A DNA stretch of 64,000 nt, taken from assembly GCA_036399495.1 (NCBI GenBank), contig DASWMZ010000059.1, forward strand, positions 18,940 to 82,939. Direction: 5' to 3'. Shown piece after piece: positions 1 through 9,821 of the stretch (within the stretch, counting starts at the first letter, position 1; every line of letters begins with the position of its first letter). A program made the translations under genes and the position numbers. Below the pieces are notes generated by a model. It saw only the letters and a list, made by a program, of their open reading frames with translations. It was not told the DNA's origin and searched no databases. The DNA comes from Paradesertivirga sp036399495 (GTDB lineage: Bacteria; Bacteroidota; Bacteroidia; Sphingobacteriales; Sphingobacteriaceae).

Positions 1-47
1 TAAATGAATGCGGGTTTATAGGATGCGTTTATGATTAGAATCTTCAA

Positions 48-1532
48 CTAGACTTTTTGTAATAAATTCGCAAATTTCAATACTCTAAACAAAATAATCA
101 TTGCTATAAAGCTCCAAAATACCGTGTTAACCATAAACTCAATAGTCTCTCCCCGCCATAGCTGTTGAAAAAAGCCATTGTATATAATTATACAGCCAAT
201 TCCATATCCCCCGAATAGATTTTCAGATTTATTACAAAACCATTGACTTATGCTTCCGAGGAAGAACATATACAAAATCACACCAATGATACCGGCACTC
301 ACATATCCGTCTACTATTGGTCGCGTTTTGGCTGATACATTTGAATTCCTGTTTATTACACCAGCTTCGTACACTCTTTCCATCGCCAGTGTTTCAGTAA
401 TAGGTTTATCTTTCCAAAGTGCACGCGGAATAACCGCAAATAAAGCATTTAAGGGCAATTGAGTATAATAGTATGAATTATACTGCGGTATGGTTCGCAC
501 AAATTCAGTAAACATTCCTATTTCACTTAATCTGTGTGCTAAAAAATCCCAATTATCTTCATAATGCTGATTGCCTTGCTCCTCTTCTTCCTGAAAAACA
601 GTATCAAATGCTTCTGAACGGGCTTCTTCAACAGATGCATCGCCTGACCAGGCATGTTTACGGAAAACACTAATATATGTTGAGGAGATAAGCAAGGCTA
701 TAGCGAAAAGAGGAATTGAAAAAATAAGTACCAATCTTCGTTTATAAGGGAATAAAAAACAGCCAATTAATATAAAATTAATTAAAATAGGTTCTTTAAA
801 TCCTGATAAGGTTGAATTAATAACGTTTAAAATAAATATGCCACCACCCCAGAGTAAATATTTTAGATTTTTATCAATGATGCCCTGTACAAAAATAAAT
901 GCGCCGCTTACGATTGCTGCATTGTACAGACTAATAGAAAATTGTGACAAGGATTGAATCCGTGCAAAAAAAATACTGAAAAAAAACAATACAATACAAA
1001 TACGGATAATCCAAATCTGCTGCGGAATTACCAGAGTCGGACTATAGGATGGCCGTTCGCGATAATGCTTGCTTTGAACTAAAAGAATACCTGTTACAAA
1101 TGCAGCATGACCTAAAACGGATAAACGCTGACATTTTGCTATCAGACCTAATGGTTCCTGTAAAGAAAGCACATTAATAACATGCACATGATCGAAATAC
1201 TTGTATCCCAAAGTATCCAATAAATAAAAGAGTGAGGTGCAGCACATAAAGCCTGCAAATATCAACTGCTGTAGAAATATTGGACGCATAATCTGCTGAT
1301 GTGCAGGCAGGTCGGGTAAAATATATCGATGTGAGGAGAACCATGTTTGATAAAATATAAAAAAAGACCCAAGCCAGGCAATCAAATAAGAGGTAAGAGG
1401 AGCTCCTTGAAAAATAGTTGACACTAACCATGGCAAAAACAGGCTTACCAATAACGTATTTTTTGGTAAAATGGTAGACCTTGTATCTGATGCTAAGGGC
1501 TTTTCGAAATGAAATGCTTTTAATGTTTTCAA
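48..1532 (-). CDS. Wzy-like polysaccharide polymerase (copy 1)
   Basis: Integral membrane protein of 494 residues with about ten hydrophobic segments and one large hydrophilic loop at roughly residues 290-390, the layout of O-antigen/oligosaccharide repeat-unit polymerases. These join lipid-linked repeat units on the periplasmic face. It is clearly paralogous to the next gene: both carry the blocks SGFKEP, LSEI-MFT, KPITE and MERVY. The start is TTG; no nearby ATG fits better, and this start aligns with the paralogue's N-terminus. It is the last gene of the exopolysaccharide operon inside the window. No biochemical specificity can be read. The polymerase role is inferred from topology and context. 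Confidence 0.72.
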   Translation of the reverse strand: MKTLKAFHFEKPLASDTRSTILPKNTLLVSLFLPWLVSTIFQGAPLTSYLIAWLGSFFIFYQTWFSSHRYILPDLPAHQQIMRPIFLQQLIFAGFMCCTSLFYLLDTLGYKYFDHVHVINVLSLQEPLGLIAKCQRLSVLGHAAFVTGILLVQSKHYRERPSYSPTLVIPQQIWIIRICIVLFFFSIFFARIQSLSQFSISLYNAAIVSGAFIFVQGIIDKNLKYLLWGGGIFILNVINSTLSGFKEPILINFILIGCFLFPYKRRLVLIFSIPLFAIALLISSTYISVFRKHAWSGDASVEEARSEAFDTVFQEEEEQGNQHYEDNWDFLAHRLSEIGMFTEFVRTIPQYNSYYYTQLPLNALFAVIPRALWKDKPITETLAMERVYEAGVINRNSNVSAKTRPIVDGYVSAGIIGVILYMFFLGSISQWFCNKSENLFGGYGIGCIIIYNGFFQQLWRGETIEFMVNTVFWSFIAMIILFRVLKFANLLQKV

Positions 1533-1546
1533 AAGACTCTGAGATT

Positions 1547-2986
1547 TTACTGAATTTTTTTTAAGATTCGATTACCTTTTAAAATTTTAAAAATCACAAA
1601 CATTGTAAATAAACTCCAGAATACTGAATTAACCAAAAATTCGAAAGTGAGCCCGCGCCATAACATTTGAAATAATCCTGAATAAATAAGAGCGGTGCCA
1701 ATTACATATCCTCCGAATAACTTTTCAGCTTTTACAGAAATTAATTGCGCCAAAGCACCGTATATGATAAAAGTGACAAACACTGCGATGACCCCTCCCG
1801 ATAAATAGGCATCTACAGCTACCTGGGGTTTTGCCGATACTATAGCACCCCTCTCAATCACATCAGCTGCATAAACCCGCTCCATTACTAAGTGCTCTGT
1901 TATAGGCTTCTTAGACCAAAACATGCGGGGGATTATCGACATTATAGATTGTTCAACTAGTTCTAATCCATAGTAGTCAATAATATCTGGTGTTGACCGG
2001 GCATACTTGGTAAACATTTCGATTTCGCTTAATCTACTTGTTAAAAAAGCCCAATTGGTTGCTGCTTTTTCAGATTCGTCCTGAGTTTTTATATCTTCTA
2101 TGGCATAACTTGAGGCTTCCTCTACGGTAAAACTACCTGACGACATTAATAACCTGAATGTATTTACATACGCGGGTAAAACCGACATCAAAAAGAACAA
2201 AAACGGCAAGAAGATAATATATATTAATTTTTTGTAATAGGGATATAAAAATATACCTAATATTAAGACACTTACAATAACCGGCTCTTTGAACCCTGAG
2301 AGTAACGCAGTTATGAGGTTGGAAATATATAGAAACGAGCAGATCAGCGTGTTTAATGCTTTTTTTTTGGGTATAGCGTAAGCTAACGCGAGAGTACCCG
2401 CCGTAAAGCTGAGTGTAGCCAGTTGATTGTAAAATTGGTATAGATCCCGGTTGATTTTAAATAGTAAAGCGATCGGCAGCGTGATCAAGGCAAATTTCAA
2501 GAGAAAATTGGGGAGGGTTGATTCGTCAATCCGGTACTCAGACTTCTCATAATTCATAAAAAATAAAATCCCTGTTACCATGGCCGCATGGCCCAGGCAA
2601 TAATAACGCTGGCATTTTGCAACAAGCTCTAGCTCTAAATAGTCGGGAACATAGAGAACAGGCGCTTCGAAGTTTTCATAACCCAATACACTGCTGAAGT
2701 AAAAAATAGAGGTTAGGCACATGTAGCTGGCAAAAATGATTTGCGTCAGAAATATGGGGCGCATAAATTGTTGAGGGATACTTAAATCATTGGGTATTGC
2801 CCTTATGTTTCCTGTTAATGTTAAAAAAAAGATGAGAAAAGACCCTGCCCAAGCCGTGAGATAAGAAGCAATAGGATTATTACTAATCAACAGACTGAGT
2901 AGCCAGGGTAAATAAAGCAATAGGTATCGCTCCCCAGCGAGTGTCTTTTCAGATAATTTATCAAAATTGTAAACCTTATTTTGCAT
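1547..2986 (-). CDS. Wzy-like polysaccharide polymerase (copy 2)
   Basis: Multi-spanning membrane protein of 479 residues and paralogue of the gene 14 bp downstream. Shared landmarks are LPWLLS near the N-terminus, MRPIFL, AKCQR followed by LGHAA, SGFKEP, LSEIEMFT, KPITE and MERVYAADV. The long loop around residues 280-385 would be periplasmic and is where Wzy-type enzymes carry catalytic residues. It overlaps the upstream glycosyltransferase by 11 bp, so the two are probably translationally coupled. One polymerase is normally enough for a repeat-unit polysaccharide, so the second copy may link a different unit or do another job. Function rests on topology and context. Confidence 0.72.
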   Translation of the reverse strand: MQNKVYNFDKLSEKTLAGERYLLLYLPWLLSLLISNNPIASYLTAWAGSFLIFFLTLTGNIRAIPNDLSIPQQFMRPIFLTQIIFASYMCLTSIFYFSSVLGYENFEAPVLYVPDYLELELVAKCQRYYCLGHAAMVTGILFFMNYEKSEYRIDESTLPNFLLKFALITLPIALLFKINRDLYQFYNQLATLSFTAGTLALAYAIPKKKALNTLICSFLYISNLITALLSGFKEPVIVSVLILGIFLYPYYKKLIYIIFLPFLFFLMSVLPAYVNTFRLLMSSGSFTVEEASSYAIEDIKTQDESEKAATNWAFLTSRLSEIEMFTKYARSTPDIIDYYGLELVEQSIMSIIPRMFWSKKPITEHLVMERVYAADVIERGAIVSAKPQVAVDAYLSGGVIAVFVTFIIYGALAQLISVKAEKLFGGYVIGTALIYSGLFQMLWRGLTFEFLVNSVFWSLFTMFVIFKILKGNRILKKIQ

Positions 2987-4145
2987 CGCTATTAATGCAA
3001 TCTTCTATTATCAGAGCTTGCTTTTCAATCGTCCACTCTTTAATCATACTCAACGAATTTTCACCCATCTTATTTAGCTCTTTTAGATCTTTAACCAAAA
3101 TGCTAAGCTTTTCTAGCAAATGTGGACCAGACCCATGCCTAAATACCGCTCCATTATGCCCCTCATTTATCAAATCTTCAGCGCAACCCACTCTGTCAGA
3201 GACTAATATTGCCTTTCCACATGCCATTGCTTCATTGACCGCAAGCCCCCATGTTTCTCCAGGGCCTTTTGACGGAAGACAGAACAGGTCGCAAGCCTGA
3301 TAGATTACAGGCATTTGTTGCTGATTTTGAAAGTCAAGAAAGTGCAGATGGTGTTTATTGGGAATGTTATCACGTGCTTCCAGAAGCCTTTCTTTCAGTA
3401 CCCCTTCACCTACAATTAATAAATGAACATGAGGTTTATTTAATTGAGAAAATGCTTTCAAAAGTAACTCAGGATCTTTTTTGGGTTCCAGTTTGCCAGC
3501 AAACAGTATCAGTATATCATGTGGATCAATATTAAACCTGGCTCTTAGTTCTTGTGCTTCATCGTTTCTGTCAATTTGAAATCGTTTATTATCTATTGCA
3601 TGCGGGGCAAAATGTAATTGTTCTTTAGACAAACCGAACTTTTCATAATAGCGTTTATTTGCAGCCCCAACAAAGAAAGTATGGTCAACAAAGCTGTACA
3701 CCCAACGTAAAAAGAGATACCTGAAAAACTTCCGTAGGCCTGAACTTGAATCTTCAAGTGTTGAATCGCCTCTGAACCAAATTGGAATTTTTCCACAATA
3801 GTGCCTCATTATGGAAAGATGACTTTGGAATGCCCATCCATAAACTAATATCGCATCTGGATTATACATTTTTATTTCATGTTTAATACCCGGATTGCTA
3901 ATACCCGTGAAATGATGTGACCCCGGGCCCTTAGAGGAATTTTTTAAAAACACATACGGGTAACCATCTAATAAGGGTATATCCCAACTTATATTCTTTC
4001 CGAAACCCGGATCATGCTTGTTTGATGATGCTTCTCCCCAGGTATAAAACACTTTTATGGAAATGTTATTTCTCTGGTGCAATAATTTAAACACAGGTGC
4101 ATAATACTGGATAGGATGTGTGGTGATTATTGCAAGCTTTTTCAC
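2976..4145 (-). CDS. Glycosyltransferase, GT4-like (GT-B fold)
   Basis: Cytoplasmic glycosyltransferase of 389 residues. The N-terminal acceptor half begins MKKLAIITTHPIQYYAPVF, a start typical of exopolysaccharide GT4 enzymes. The C-terminal donor half has the Rossmann entry ILILFAGKLEPKKDPELL near residue 215 and the EX7E motif in ETWGLAVNEAMACG near residue 300, which contacts the nucleotide sugar. It should add one sugar to the growing lipid-linked repeat unit. Spacing to the upstream gene is 5 bp and it overlaps the downstream Wzy-like gene by 11 bp. The sugar and linkage cannot be predicted. Confidence 0.85.
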   Translation of the reverse strand: MKKLAIITTHPIQYYAPVFKLLHQRNNISIKVFYTWGEASSNKHDPGFGKNISWDIPLLDGYPYVFLKNSSKGPGSHHFTGISNPGIKHEIKMYNPDAILVYGWAFQSHLSIMRHYCGKIPIWFRGDSTLEDSSSGLRKFFRYLFLRWVYSFVDHTFFVGAANKRYYEKFGLSKEQLHFAPHAIDNKRFQIDRNDEAQELRARFNIDPHDILILFAGKLEPKKDPELLLKAFSQLNKPHVHLLIVGEGVLKERLLEARDNIPNKHHLHFLDFQNQQQMPVIYQACDLFCLPSKGPGETWGLAVNEAMACGKAILVSDRVGCAEDLINEGHNGAVFRHGSGPHLLEKLSILVKDLKELNKMGENSLSMIKEWTIEKQALIIEDCINSDAK

Positions 4146-4150
4146 TAATG

Positions 4151-5467
4151 CTAAGAGTTGTATTTATTCGATCTGCGATTGGCTTGTTTAAGTGAAGCTA
4201 AAACTTTGTCAAAAAAAGCACACTGCTTTAATGTCATATTTTGGGCAGAGTAAGTGCTGAACATTTCCCAATCAGTAGCATATTCAGCGTTTTTAATATT
4301 TAGAAGAAAAGTACTTATCACCTTCGTTGAGTTACCTGGGTCGTCTAATGCAATCACTTCACCAACCCTACAATCTTTTATGATATCATAGGCACTACTT
4401 TGAGAGTTAAAAATGGCAAGTAAAGGTTTGCGTGCCATGATATAGGGATAAATCTTCGAGGCCGTGTACTGAGGATCATTTGATCCTAGAACGACTAAAG
4501 CATCTGCTTTCATCAGACAATTAATTCCTTCATAAAAAGGAACTCTGTCAGTTTGCTCGATGACATATTCGGATACACCAATTTCTTCCGCAAGGGGTTT
4601 AACAGTCAATTTTCCCTTGCCTAAAGGAGCATAGCTTGTGCCTATAAAGTGAAATCGATAACCTGACAGTAACTCGGGGGAGCTTAACAAACCGTCTTTA
4701 AATCCTTCGAACAACAGCCGAATAGCACTCTCCATATCATGCCCTCCACGCCCCACGTAAACCACATTAATCAGGTCTTGATCGATTGGAAAATTTGACT
4801 TTAATAAGTGCTGATTTACTGAAGTTATCTCGAAATCCTTTTCAAACGCCCCAAACGTAATTACTTCTGCAGGTATCTTCGCAAGTTGCGGATACCTGGT
4901 TTTTAATTCTTTTATGTACCCTTCTGAAACGCTGATTAATCCATCGACAGCCTCCATTGCAATAGGTTCGAGATATTTGTTGAGTCTGTATGAAAACCAG
5001 TATTTTGCAGGTCTCTCCGATTTTGGCTTGTTGCGATAATATTCAGAATGCCATGGGTCCTGCATGTCTATAACATAAGGAACTTTGAATTTTTTTTTCC
5101 AATAGGCTCCAAGTATGCAAACCGGAAATTGGGTTGTTGAAAAATAAATCAGATCATACTGCTTCTGTTTAAGGAGCATATTCACTCTAGTTTTGAAAAA
5201 CAATAGTGATCGTAAGGCGATGCTACCCATGCCCAATTTAGATGTTAGATTTTTCGAAAAGGCCGAAACGGTATGTACCACAGCATTTGTTGGCACACTT
5301 TTGATTAAAAGGTTATCCTTTACCGTATCAGAATAAGATGGATCTACGGTAACAACTTCGGCTTCCCACCCAAAGTTGTTAAAATATGGTAAGCTCATTC
5401 TTACCCGTTGCATATCCGCAGAATTAGATGGAGGAAAGTAAGGGGAAATAATGAGAACACGCTTCAT
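4151..5467 (-). CDS. Glycosyltransferase, GT-B family
   Basis: Protein of 438 residues starting MKRVLIISPYFPPSNSADM, the usual N-terminal nucleotide-fold start of GT4-type enzymes. A DMQDPWHSEYY block sits around residues 135-145, and a C-terminal donor-binding half carries KIYPYIMARKPLL. A clean EX7E motif is not obvious, so assignment to a precise GT family is less sure than for its neighbours. It lies between two other glycosyltransferases on the same strand, with a 5-bp gap downstream. It probably adds one residue of the exopolysaccharide repeat. Confidence 0.78.
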   Translation of the reverse strand: MKRVLIISPYFPPSNSADMQRVRMSLPYFNNFGWEAEVVTVDPSYSDTVKDNLLIKSVPTNAVVHTVSAFSKNLTSKLGMGSIALRSLLFFKTRVNMLLKQKQYDLIYFSTTQFPVCILGAYWKKKFKVPYVIDMQDPWHSEYYRNKPKSERPAKYWFSYRLNKYLEPIAMEAVDGLISVSEGYIKELKTRYPQLAKIPAEVITFGAFEKDFEITSVNQHLLKSNFPIDQDLINVVYVGRGGHDMESAIRLLFEGFKDGLLSSPELLSGYRFHFIGTSYAPLGKGKLTVKPLAEEIGVSEYVIEQTDRVPFYEGINCLMKADALVVLGSNDPQYTASKIYPYIMARKPLLAIFNSQSSAYDIIKDCRVGEVIALDDPGNSTKVISTFLLNIKNAEYATDWEMFSTYSAQNMTLKQCAFFDKVLASLKQANRRSNKYNS

Positions 5468-5504
5468 TAGTTACTTAGACAGATTCTATTTATGCAAGGC
5501 TTAG

Positions 5505-6488
5505 CTACTTAAGTCCGAACTTTTTACTTAGAAAACGTCTCCACCATTTGTTTTTTATTATTTTGTCTCTTGCTTCTGTCCAATCGCAAACTTCGTCAAT
5601 AATATCATAAAATCCTTTTTGCTTATCAGGAAGTTCATTTATTTCAACTCGTTGAATTAGAGTCGGCAAATTTTCATAAAAAGCTTCGGTTCTATATGGT
5701 GGGTGCAAAGTCCATAAACCGGGTTGATTTCCTAAAAAGTCAACCCTTTTCAATGCATGAGCCTTAATGAAATTTGAAAAAAGATGTTCTGGAAGATCCG
5801 CATTTGAGTTACCTTCTAGTAGAGCCTTAAGCTGATTTTTAAACGAGGGCTTACTCAATTGTAGTTTCTCCTTCAAAAATATACTCTTATCTATCATGAA
5901 AACCCGTGTACTAAAGCCACTTAATTCAAAGGCATAGGGGGCATTGAGTTGTTTTATTATGTTTTGAGAAATAAGTTGTTGTTGTGGATGTGGGGGACCC
6001 GGTAGGGGGGATACGGTAAACAAAGTTTTATTTTCGTGAAAAAGCGTTAATGCTTCACTTATCCAAGTCTGACTATTACCTCCCAAAAACATATCTGAGT
6101 CGATATGCAAAACATATTGAGATGTAGCATAATATAAGCCGTAAAAATAGGAATAGAAAGGGCCTCCTCGAAAATCCTTTGTTGGTATTGTTGTTTTCCC
6201 GAAAAAAAAGTTACTTATTGCTGCCTCTACATCATTGTGATACTCAACATTTTTAATTACCACAGAAGGATATTTATCCTGTATTGATTTAAGAAGTATG
6301 GTCAATGAAGTCTGATTTTCGTCCCAATTCAATCCAAATCTCCCAGCGCTTTTTCGAGTATCAACTGTTAATAAAACTTCATTAACGTGGTTGCTTAAAA
6401 CATCTAATTGATTGTGAAGTAAATGTTTAGCGTGGCGATAGTCATTAGGAGACAGGCTAATCTGAAGGGTGACAGAATTTCTAATCAT
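5505..6488 (-). CDS. GT2-like glycosyltransferase (GT-A, DSD motif)
   Basis: Protein of 327 residues without membrane segments. The metal/nucleotide-sugar motif DSD lies at residues 130-132 in the context LHIDSDMFLGG, preceded by a GGPFYSYFYG block that leads into the substrate pocket. The N-terminal half lacks the classic VSIIIPxYN opening, starting instead with SVTLQISLSPNDYRHAK, so it is a divergent GT-A enzyme. It overlaps the upstream glycosyltransferase by 8 bp. Its sugar specificity is unknown. The family call rests on the DSD motif and operon context. Confidence 0.7.
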   Translation of the reverse strand: MIRNSVTLQISLSPNDYRHAKHLLHNQLDVLSNHVNEVLLTVDTRKSAGRFGLNWDENQTSLTILLKSIQDKYPSVVIKNVEYHNDVEAAISNFFFGKTTIPTKDFRGGPFYSYFYGLYYATSQYVLHIDSDMFLGGNSQTWISEALTLFHENKTLFTVSPLPGPPHPQQQLISQNIIKQLNAPYAFELSGFSTRVFMIDKSIFLKEKLQLSKPSFKNQLKALLEGNSNADLPEHLFSNFIKAHALKRVDFLGNQPGLWTLHPPYRTEAFYENLPTLIQRVEINELPDKQKGFYDIIDEVCDWTEARDKIIKNKWWRRFLSKKFGLK

Positions 6489-7683
6489 GAGGCAGAATTT
6501 CAGAAATTATGAACAGTAATTTGGTCTTTTCTACTTCCCAATTATATTTTTTTGCAGCTTCAATGGCTTTTTGCCGGTACCTGCAAAAGGTCTCAGCATC
6601 GTTCAACAGTAATTCTAAACGGCTAATACATTCCCCCTTCTCGAAAAGGTTAATTATTAAGCCCGCCTCAGTATCTCTTATAATTTCCTGTTGCCCGCTC
6701 GTATCTGTAGCTACAACGGGAAGCCCGGCCTGTAAATATTGAAAAAGCTTATTAGTTATCGTATAACGCCTGCTTAACGGTTCATTCAATTCGAGAGCAA
6801 GCCCTAAATCAAATTTTTCGATATATGCCGATAATAAATGAGTTGGTTGTAAAACGTGAAATGTTATATTAAATCGGTTTGCAGCAAGACCTTTTATGAT
6901 TGTTTTATAACTTTCTGTGCAATCTCCCAGTAAATGCAATTCGAAAGTACTGTTTACTTCTTTTAAAATGCTAATGATTTCTTCCAGCCCACGTCCTCTA
7001 CCAATAGTTTGAGAGAACCAGAATAGTTTAATAGGCCTTTTACCTGCTGTTGTATTTGTAAGGTGCTGAGATGGGAATACATTGTAAATTACTTGTGGGA
7101 GTGGTGTGCCGTAATTTTTCGACATTGCCTTGGCCATTGAGTGGGACGTTGTCCAGCATTTTTCTGGATAACTTAAAGCCAATTTTTCTAGTTTTTTTAA
7201 TAAGGCTAAAGGTCTTTCTTTTCTGTTTTCAGGGAGAAGATCTTCAGAATACCAGTCTTCTAAATCAAATGCTACATTTTTCCTTTTTTTCAAGAGCCTG
7301 CTTCCTATGTAAGTTGGAAGTTCCTGATGGCATATATATAGATCTGCACTCTCCTTCATTGCTATACTGAGATACCTCAAAGGAGCATATCCTAACGCAA
7401 ACATTGTTTCAACTTTGAAATACGTATTTAACAATATGCCAATTTTTTTCAGAAGTCTGTCTAAAAATGAATGAATATCTTTTTTAATCAAATCTGATAC
7501 CGGCTTGATCCTGATTTTCGTCCCATTTAATAAATTCAAATCCTCTAAATAAAGATCTTCTGACCAGATTGAATTTAATATGCTGATGTTAAAGCCTGCA
7601 TCATAAAGGCAAAGTGCCTCTTTAAGAACCCGTGGATTGCGGCATAAATGAGTATGAGTAATTATGCATATTTTTTTCTTCAC
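6481..7683 (-). CDS. Glycosyltransferase, GT4-like
   Basis: Protein of 400 residues that starts MKKKICIITHTHLCRNPRV, a typical GT-B N-terminus. The second domain opens with IKLFWFSQTIGRGRGLEEII near residue 220. It continues to ALELNEPLSRRYTITNKLFQYLQAGLPVVATDTSG, where the donor-binding loop is followed by the conserved LPVVATD turn. It overlaps the downstream GT2-like gene by 8 bp. It is likely a cytoplasmic sugar transferase in repeat-unit assembly. The donor and acceptor cannot be read from sequence. Confidence 0.83.
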   Translation of the reverse strand: MKKKICIITHTHLCRNPRVLKEALCLYDAGFNISILNSIWSEDLYLEDLNLLNGTKIRIKPVSDLIKKDIHSFLDRLLKKIGILLNTYFKVETMFALGYAPLRYLSIAMKESADLYICHQELPTYIGSRLLKKRKNVAFDLEDWYSEDLLPENRKERPLALLKKLEKLALSYPEKCWTTSHSMAKAMSKNYGTPLPQVIYNVFPSQHLTNTTAGKRPIKLFWFSQTIGRGRGLEEIISILKEVNSTFELHLLGDCTESYKTIIKGLAANRFNITFHVLQPTHLLSAYIEKFDLGLALELNEPLSRRYTITNKLFQYLQAGLPVVATDTSGQQEIIRDTEAGLIINLFEKGECISRLELLLNDAETFCRYRQKAIEAAKKYNWEVEKTKLLFIISEILPHD

Positions 7684-7728
7684 TTAATAGTTAATGGATT
7701 AATTGTATGGAGAAAAGATAAACAGAAG

Positions 7729-8676
7729 TTATTCTCGCCGTTGTTTGTTGTAAACATATGACTTAGATAAATTTAAAAACGGTTTTTCACACATCAAATA
7801 GAACAAATACGCAGCACCTATACTTACAGCAATGCCCACCAAAAAAATCGTGCCTTTCCAATAAATAGTTTTGGGTGCCAGGGTGCCGGCATAAACTACA
7901 AATTTGCTTCCAATTACATCATGTGTTAGATATAATGAGAAAGATATTCTTGAGAAGAACGAAATAACTGTATTAGCGGGTAAATTAAATAATAATATCA
8001 GCGCCGCTGATAAACCTACACATGCTTTTAATACTCCCATCGATGTTATTGCAAACAGTGTTACGATAGATAAAAGAATTATGAAAAGCACTTTGGATAA
8101 TTGTCCTTTAAGATAGTAATAACATAAAATTCCCATAGAAAATAAAGGGAATACTGATGGTAGTAACGTGCTGTTATAATGAGGCAGGAAGGTGAACCCG
8201 ATCGTAGCAACAACTAAAAGATATACGCCATACGATTTTCTTAGAAGCGGAAAAAAAAAGGCGATAAACAAGTAGTACTGAAATTCGATTCCAAGGGTCC
8301 AGTAAACTGGATTTAAATAGGGCTCGTCCCAAAAGTTATTTAAATATCCAATATGTAAAAGCAGGTTTTTAACGTCTATTTTGTAGTTGGAGGAAAGAAG
8401 AATATTTAAGGTTAACACCAAAATTATTGAAAAAAGATAAGGAGGTTCAATCCTGATCACTCTTTTCCATAAAAAGGTGCCTAAATCTCGAAGGGTATAG
8501 TTTTCTGGTAGTGCCCAGCAAATTATGAAGCCAGATAGTACAAAAAACAATTCTACCCCAAGCCAACCATACTGTAATACCGGGAGAGCTTTTCCTCCTA
8601 AATGGAATATTGCTACCATCAGGGATGCTACTGCTCTTATGTAGTCTGCAGACGAAATAAACCGTTGTGATTTCAT
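7729..8676 (-). CDS. Acyltransferase family 3 membrane protein
   Basis: Protein of 315 residues with around ten hydrophobic helices. It opens with SADYIRAVASLMVAIFHLGG, in which the early Arg and the His of FHL are the conserved acyltransferase-3 landmarks. Next comes WLGVELFFVLSGFIICW, the family's hallmark second helix. Family members (OafA/NodX type) O-acylate sugars, commonly with acetyl. There is no C-terminal SGNH domain, so it is the short single-domain form. It overlaps the upstream CgeB-like glycosyltransferase by 4 bp. It is likely to decorate the exopolysaccharide. Confidence 0.85.
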   Translation of the reverse strand: MKSQRFISSADYIRAVASLMVAIFHLGGKALPVLQYGWLGVELFFVLSGFIICWALPENYTLRDLGTFLWKRVIRIEPPYLFSIILVLTLNILLSSNYKIDVKNLLLHIGYLNNFWDEPYLNPVYWTLGIEFQYYLFIAFFFPLLRKSYGVYLLVVATIGFTFLPHYNSTLLPSVFPLFSMGILCYYYLKGQLSKVLFIILLSIVTLFAITSMGVLKACVGLSAALILLFNLPANTVISFFSRISFSLYLTHDVIGSKFVVYAGTLAPKTIYWKGTIFLVGIAVSIGAAYLFYLMCEKPFLNLSKSYVYNKQRRE

Positions 8677-9821
8677 AAAAGCGTTTGTATAATCTTCTCC
8701 AATGACCGGGATATTGAATGTTCATTAAGCGCTTTAATTTGCGCGGCTTGTCTTAATTCGTTCCGTTTCTGCGGGTTTTCATAAAGATCTCTGGACTTGG
8801 AAATTAGTTCCTCCGCTGAAGAATAAGTTTCTATTTCTTTCCCTTTTACATATAAGAAATCTATATCACTATTGTCTTCAGTAAGGTAACAACTGCCAAG
8901 CATTGGTGATTCAATGTCCCTGAGCCTTGAGTAACTGTCAGGTTTCAATAAAGGATATCGGTAGCTATCGTATCGATTTACACCAAGTGTGATCTTGCTA
9001 TGTTTAGTTATCGACAAGTAGTCGTCAAAAGAAGGTTTGCCATTAAGATGGCTCATTAATTTAGGAGTAATGACCGGATTAAATTTTCGTTGCTTTAATT
9101 TTCTTATGTAGCCCTTTATGCCCTCTTTTTGGATGAATTTGGCTTGGAAAAAAGCTTTATTGTATAGGGACAAAGGTGCGACACCAGAATTACTCGAAGT
9201 TTTTGTTTCCTTCCAGCCACTTCCGTAAATACTTAACGGAAGTTCTGTATCCAATTCAAAAACCTGATTAAACAATAAGAGCCGTTGCAGATCTCTGGAG
9301 CCAATAAATGAGATTTCAAAAAGTTCTTTACCTGAAATTTCTCTTTGCTTAGGGTCAACCCACATGGGCATTGGCAAATGAATATACTTATACCCGGCAC
9401 TCTTATATAAATTAAGTGCATTGCTTTCCGGTACCCAATTTAAATCGAACACCTCAAAAGCCCGGGGTGCTTTAATGAACTCACGCACATTATCACAGAA
9501 AAAGTTAACACATGGAATACCTAACTTTTGAATCTCTTTAATTGCAACACTATCTATTAGATGTGGATACAAATAGCTTAAAACAAAGTCAGGTCGTTCC
9601 GATTTTATTAAAGACAATGCTTTTTCCCACGCTATTGATTTCCACTTCTCCAAACTAGATGTGCTTTGCGGCACCATGCCATAGGCCCAATCAATCTGTT
9701 TGTCTTCAATCCAACTATGACCGGCTTCTTCAATGCCATTTTTTATGTAATATGGCCAAAAGCTGTATGAAGAAATAGGATGGTTAGGCTCACCTTGAAA
9801 GAATGCAAGAAATATCTTCAT
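8673..9821 (-). CDS. CgeB-like glycosyltransferase
   Basis: Protein of 382 residues resembling the CgeB/DUF3880-type GT-B family. The N-terminal half reads DFVLSYLYPHLIDSVAI and later CVNFFCDNVREF, the pattern where the family inspects an acceptor or polymer. The C-terminal part SRLRDIESPMLGSCYLTED followed by EEL and a repeated-helix tail matches the C-terminal glycosyl transferases group 1 domain. It overlaps both neighbours by 4 bp, so it is translationally coupled. The function is probably sugar transfer during exopolysaccharide synthesis. The substrate is unknown. Confidence 0.75.
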   Translation of the reverse strand: MKIFLAFFQGEPNHPISSYSFWPYYIKNGIEEAGHSWIEDKQIDWAYGMVPQSTSSLEKWKSIAWEKALSLIKSERPDFVLSYLYPHLIDSVAIKEIQKLGIPCVNFFCDNVREFIKAPRAFEVFDLNWVPESNALNLYKSAGYKYIHLPMPMWVDPKQREISGKELFEISFIGSRDLQRLLLFNQVFELDTELPLSIYGSGWKETKTSSNSGVAPLSLYNKAFFQAKFIQKEGIKGYIRKLKQRKFNPVITPKLMSHLNGKPSFDDYLSITKHSKITLGVNRYDSYRYPLLKPDSYSRLRDIESPMLGSCYLTEDNSDIDFLYVKGKEIETYSSAEELISKSRDLYENPQKRNELRQAAQIKALNEHSISRSLEKIIQTLL

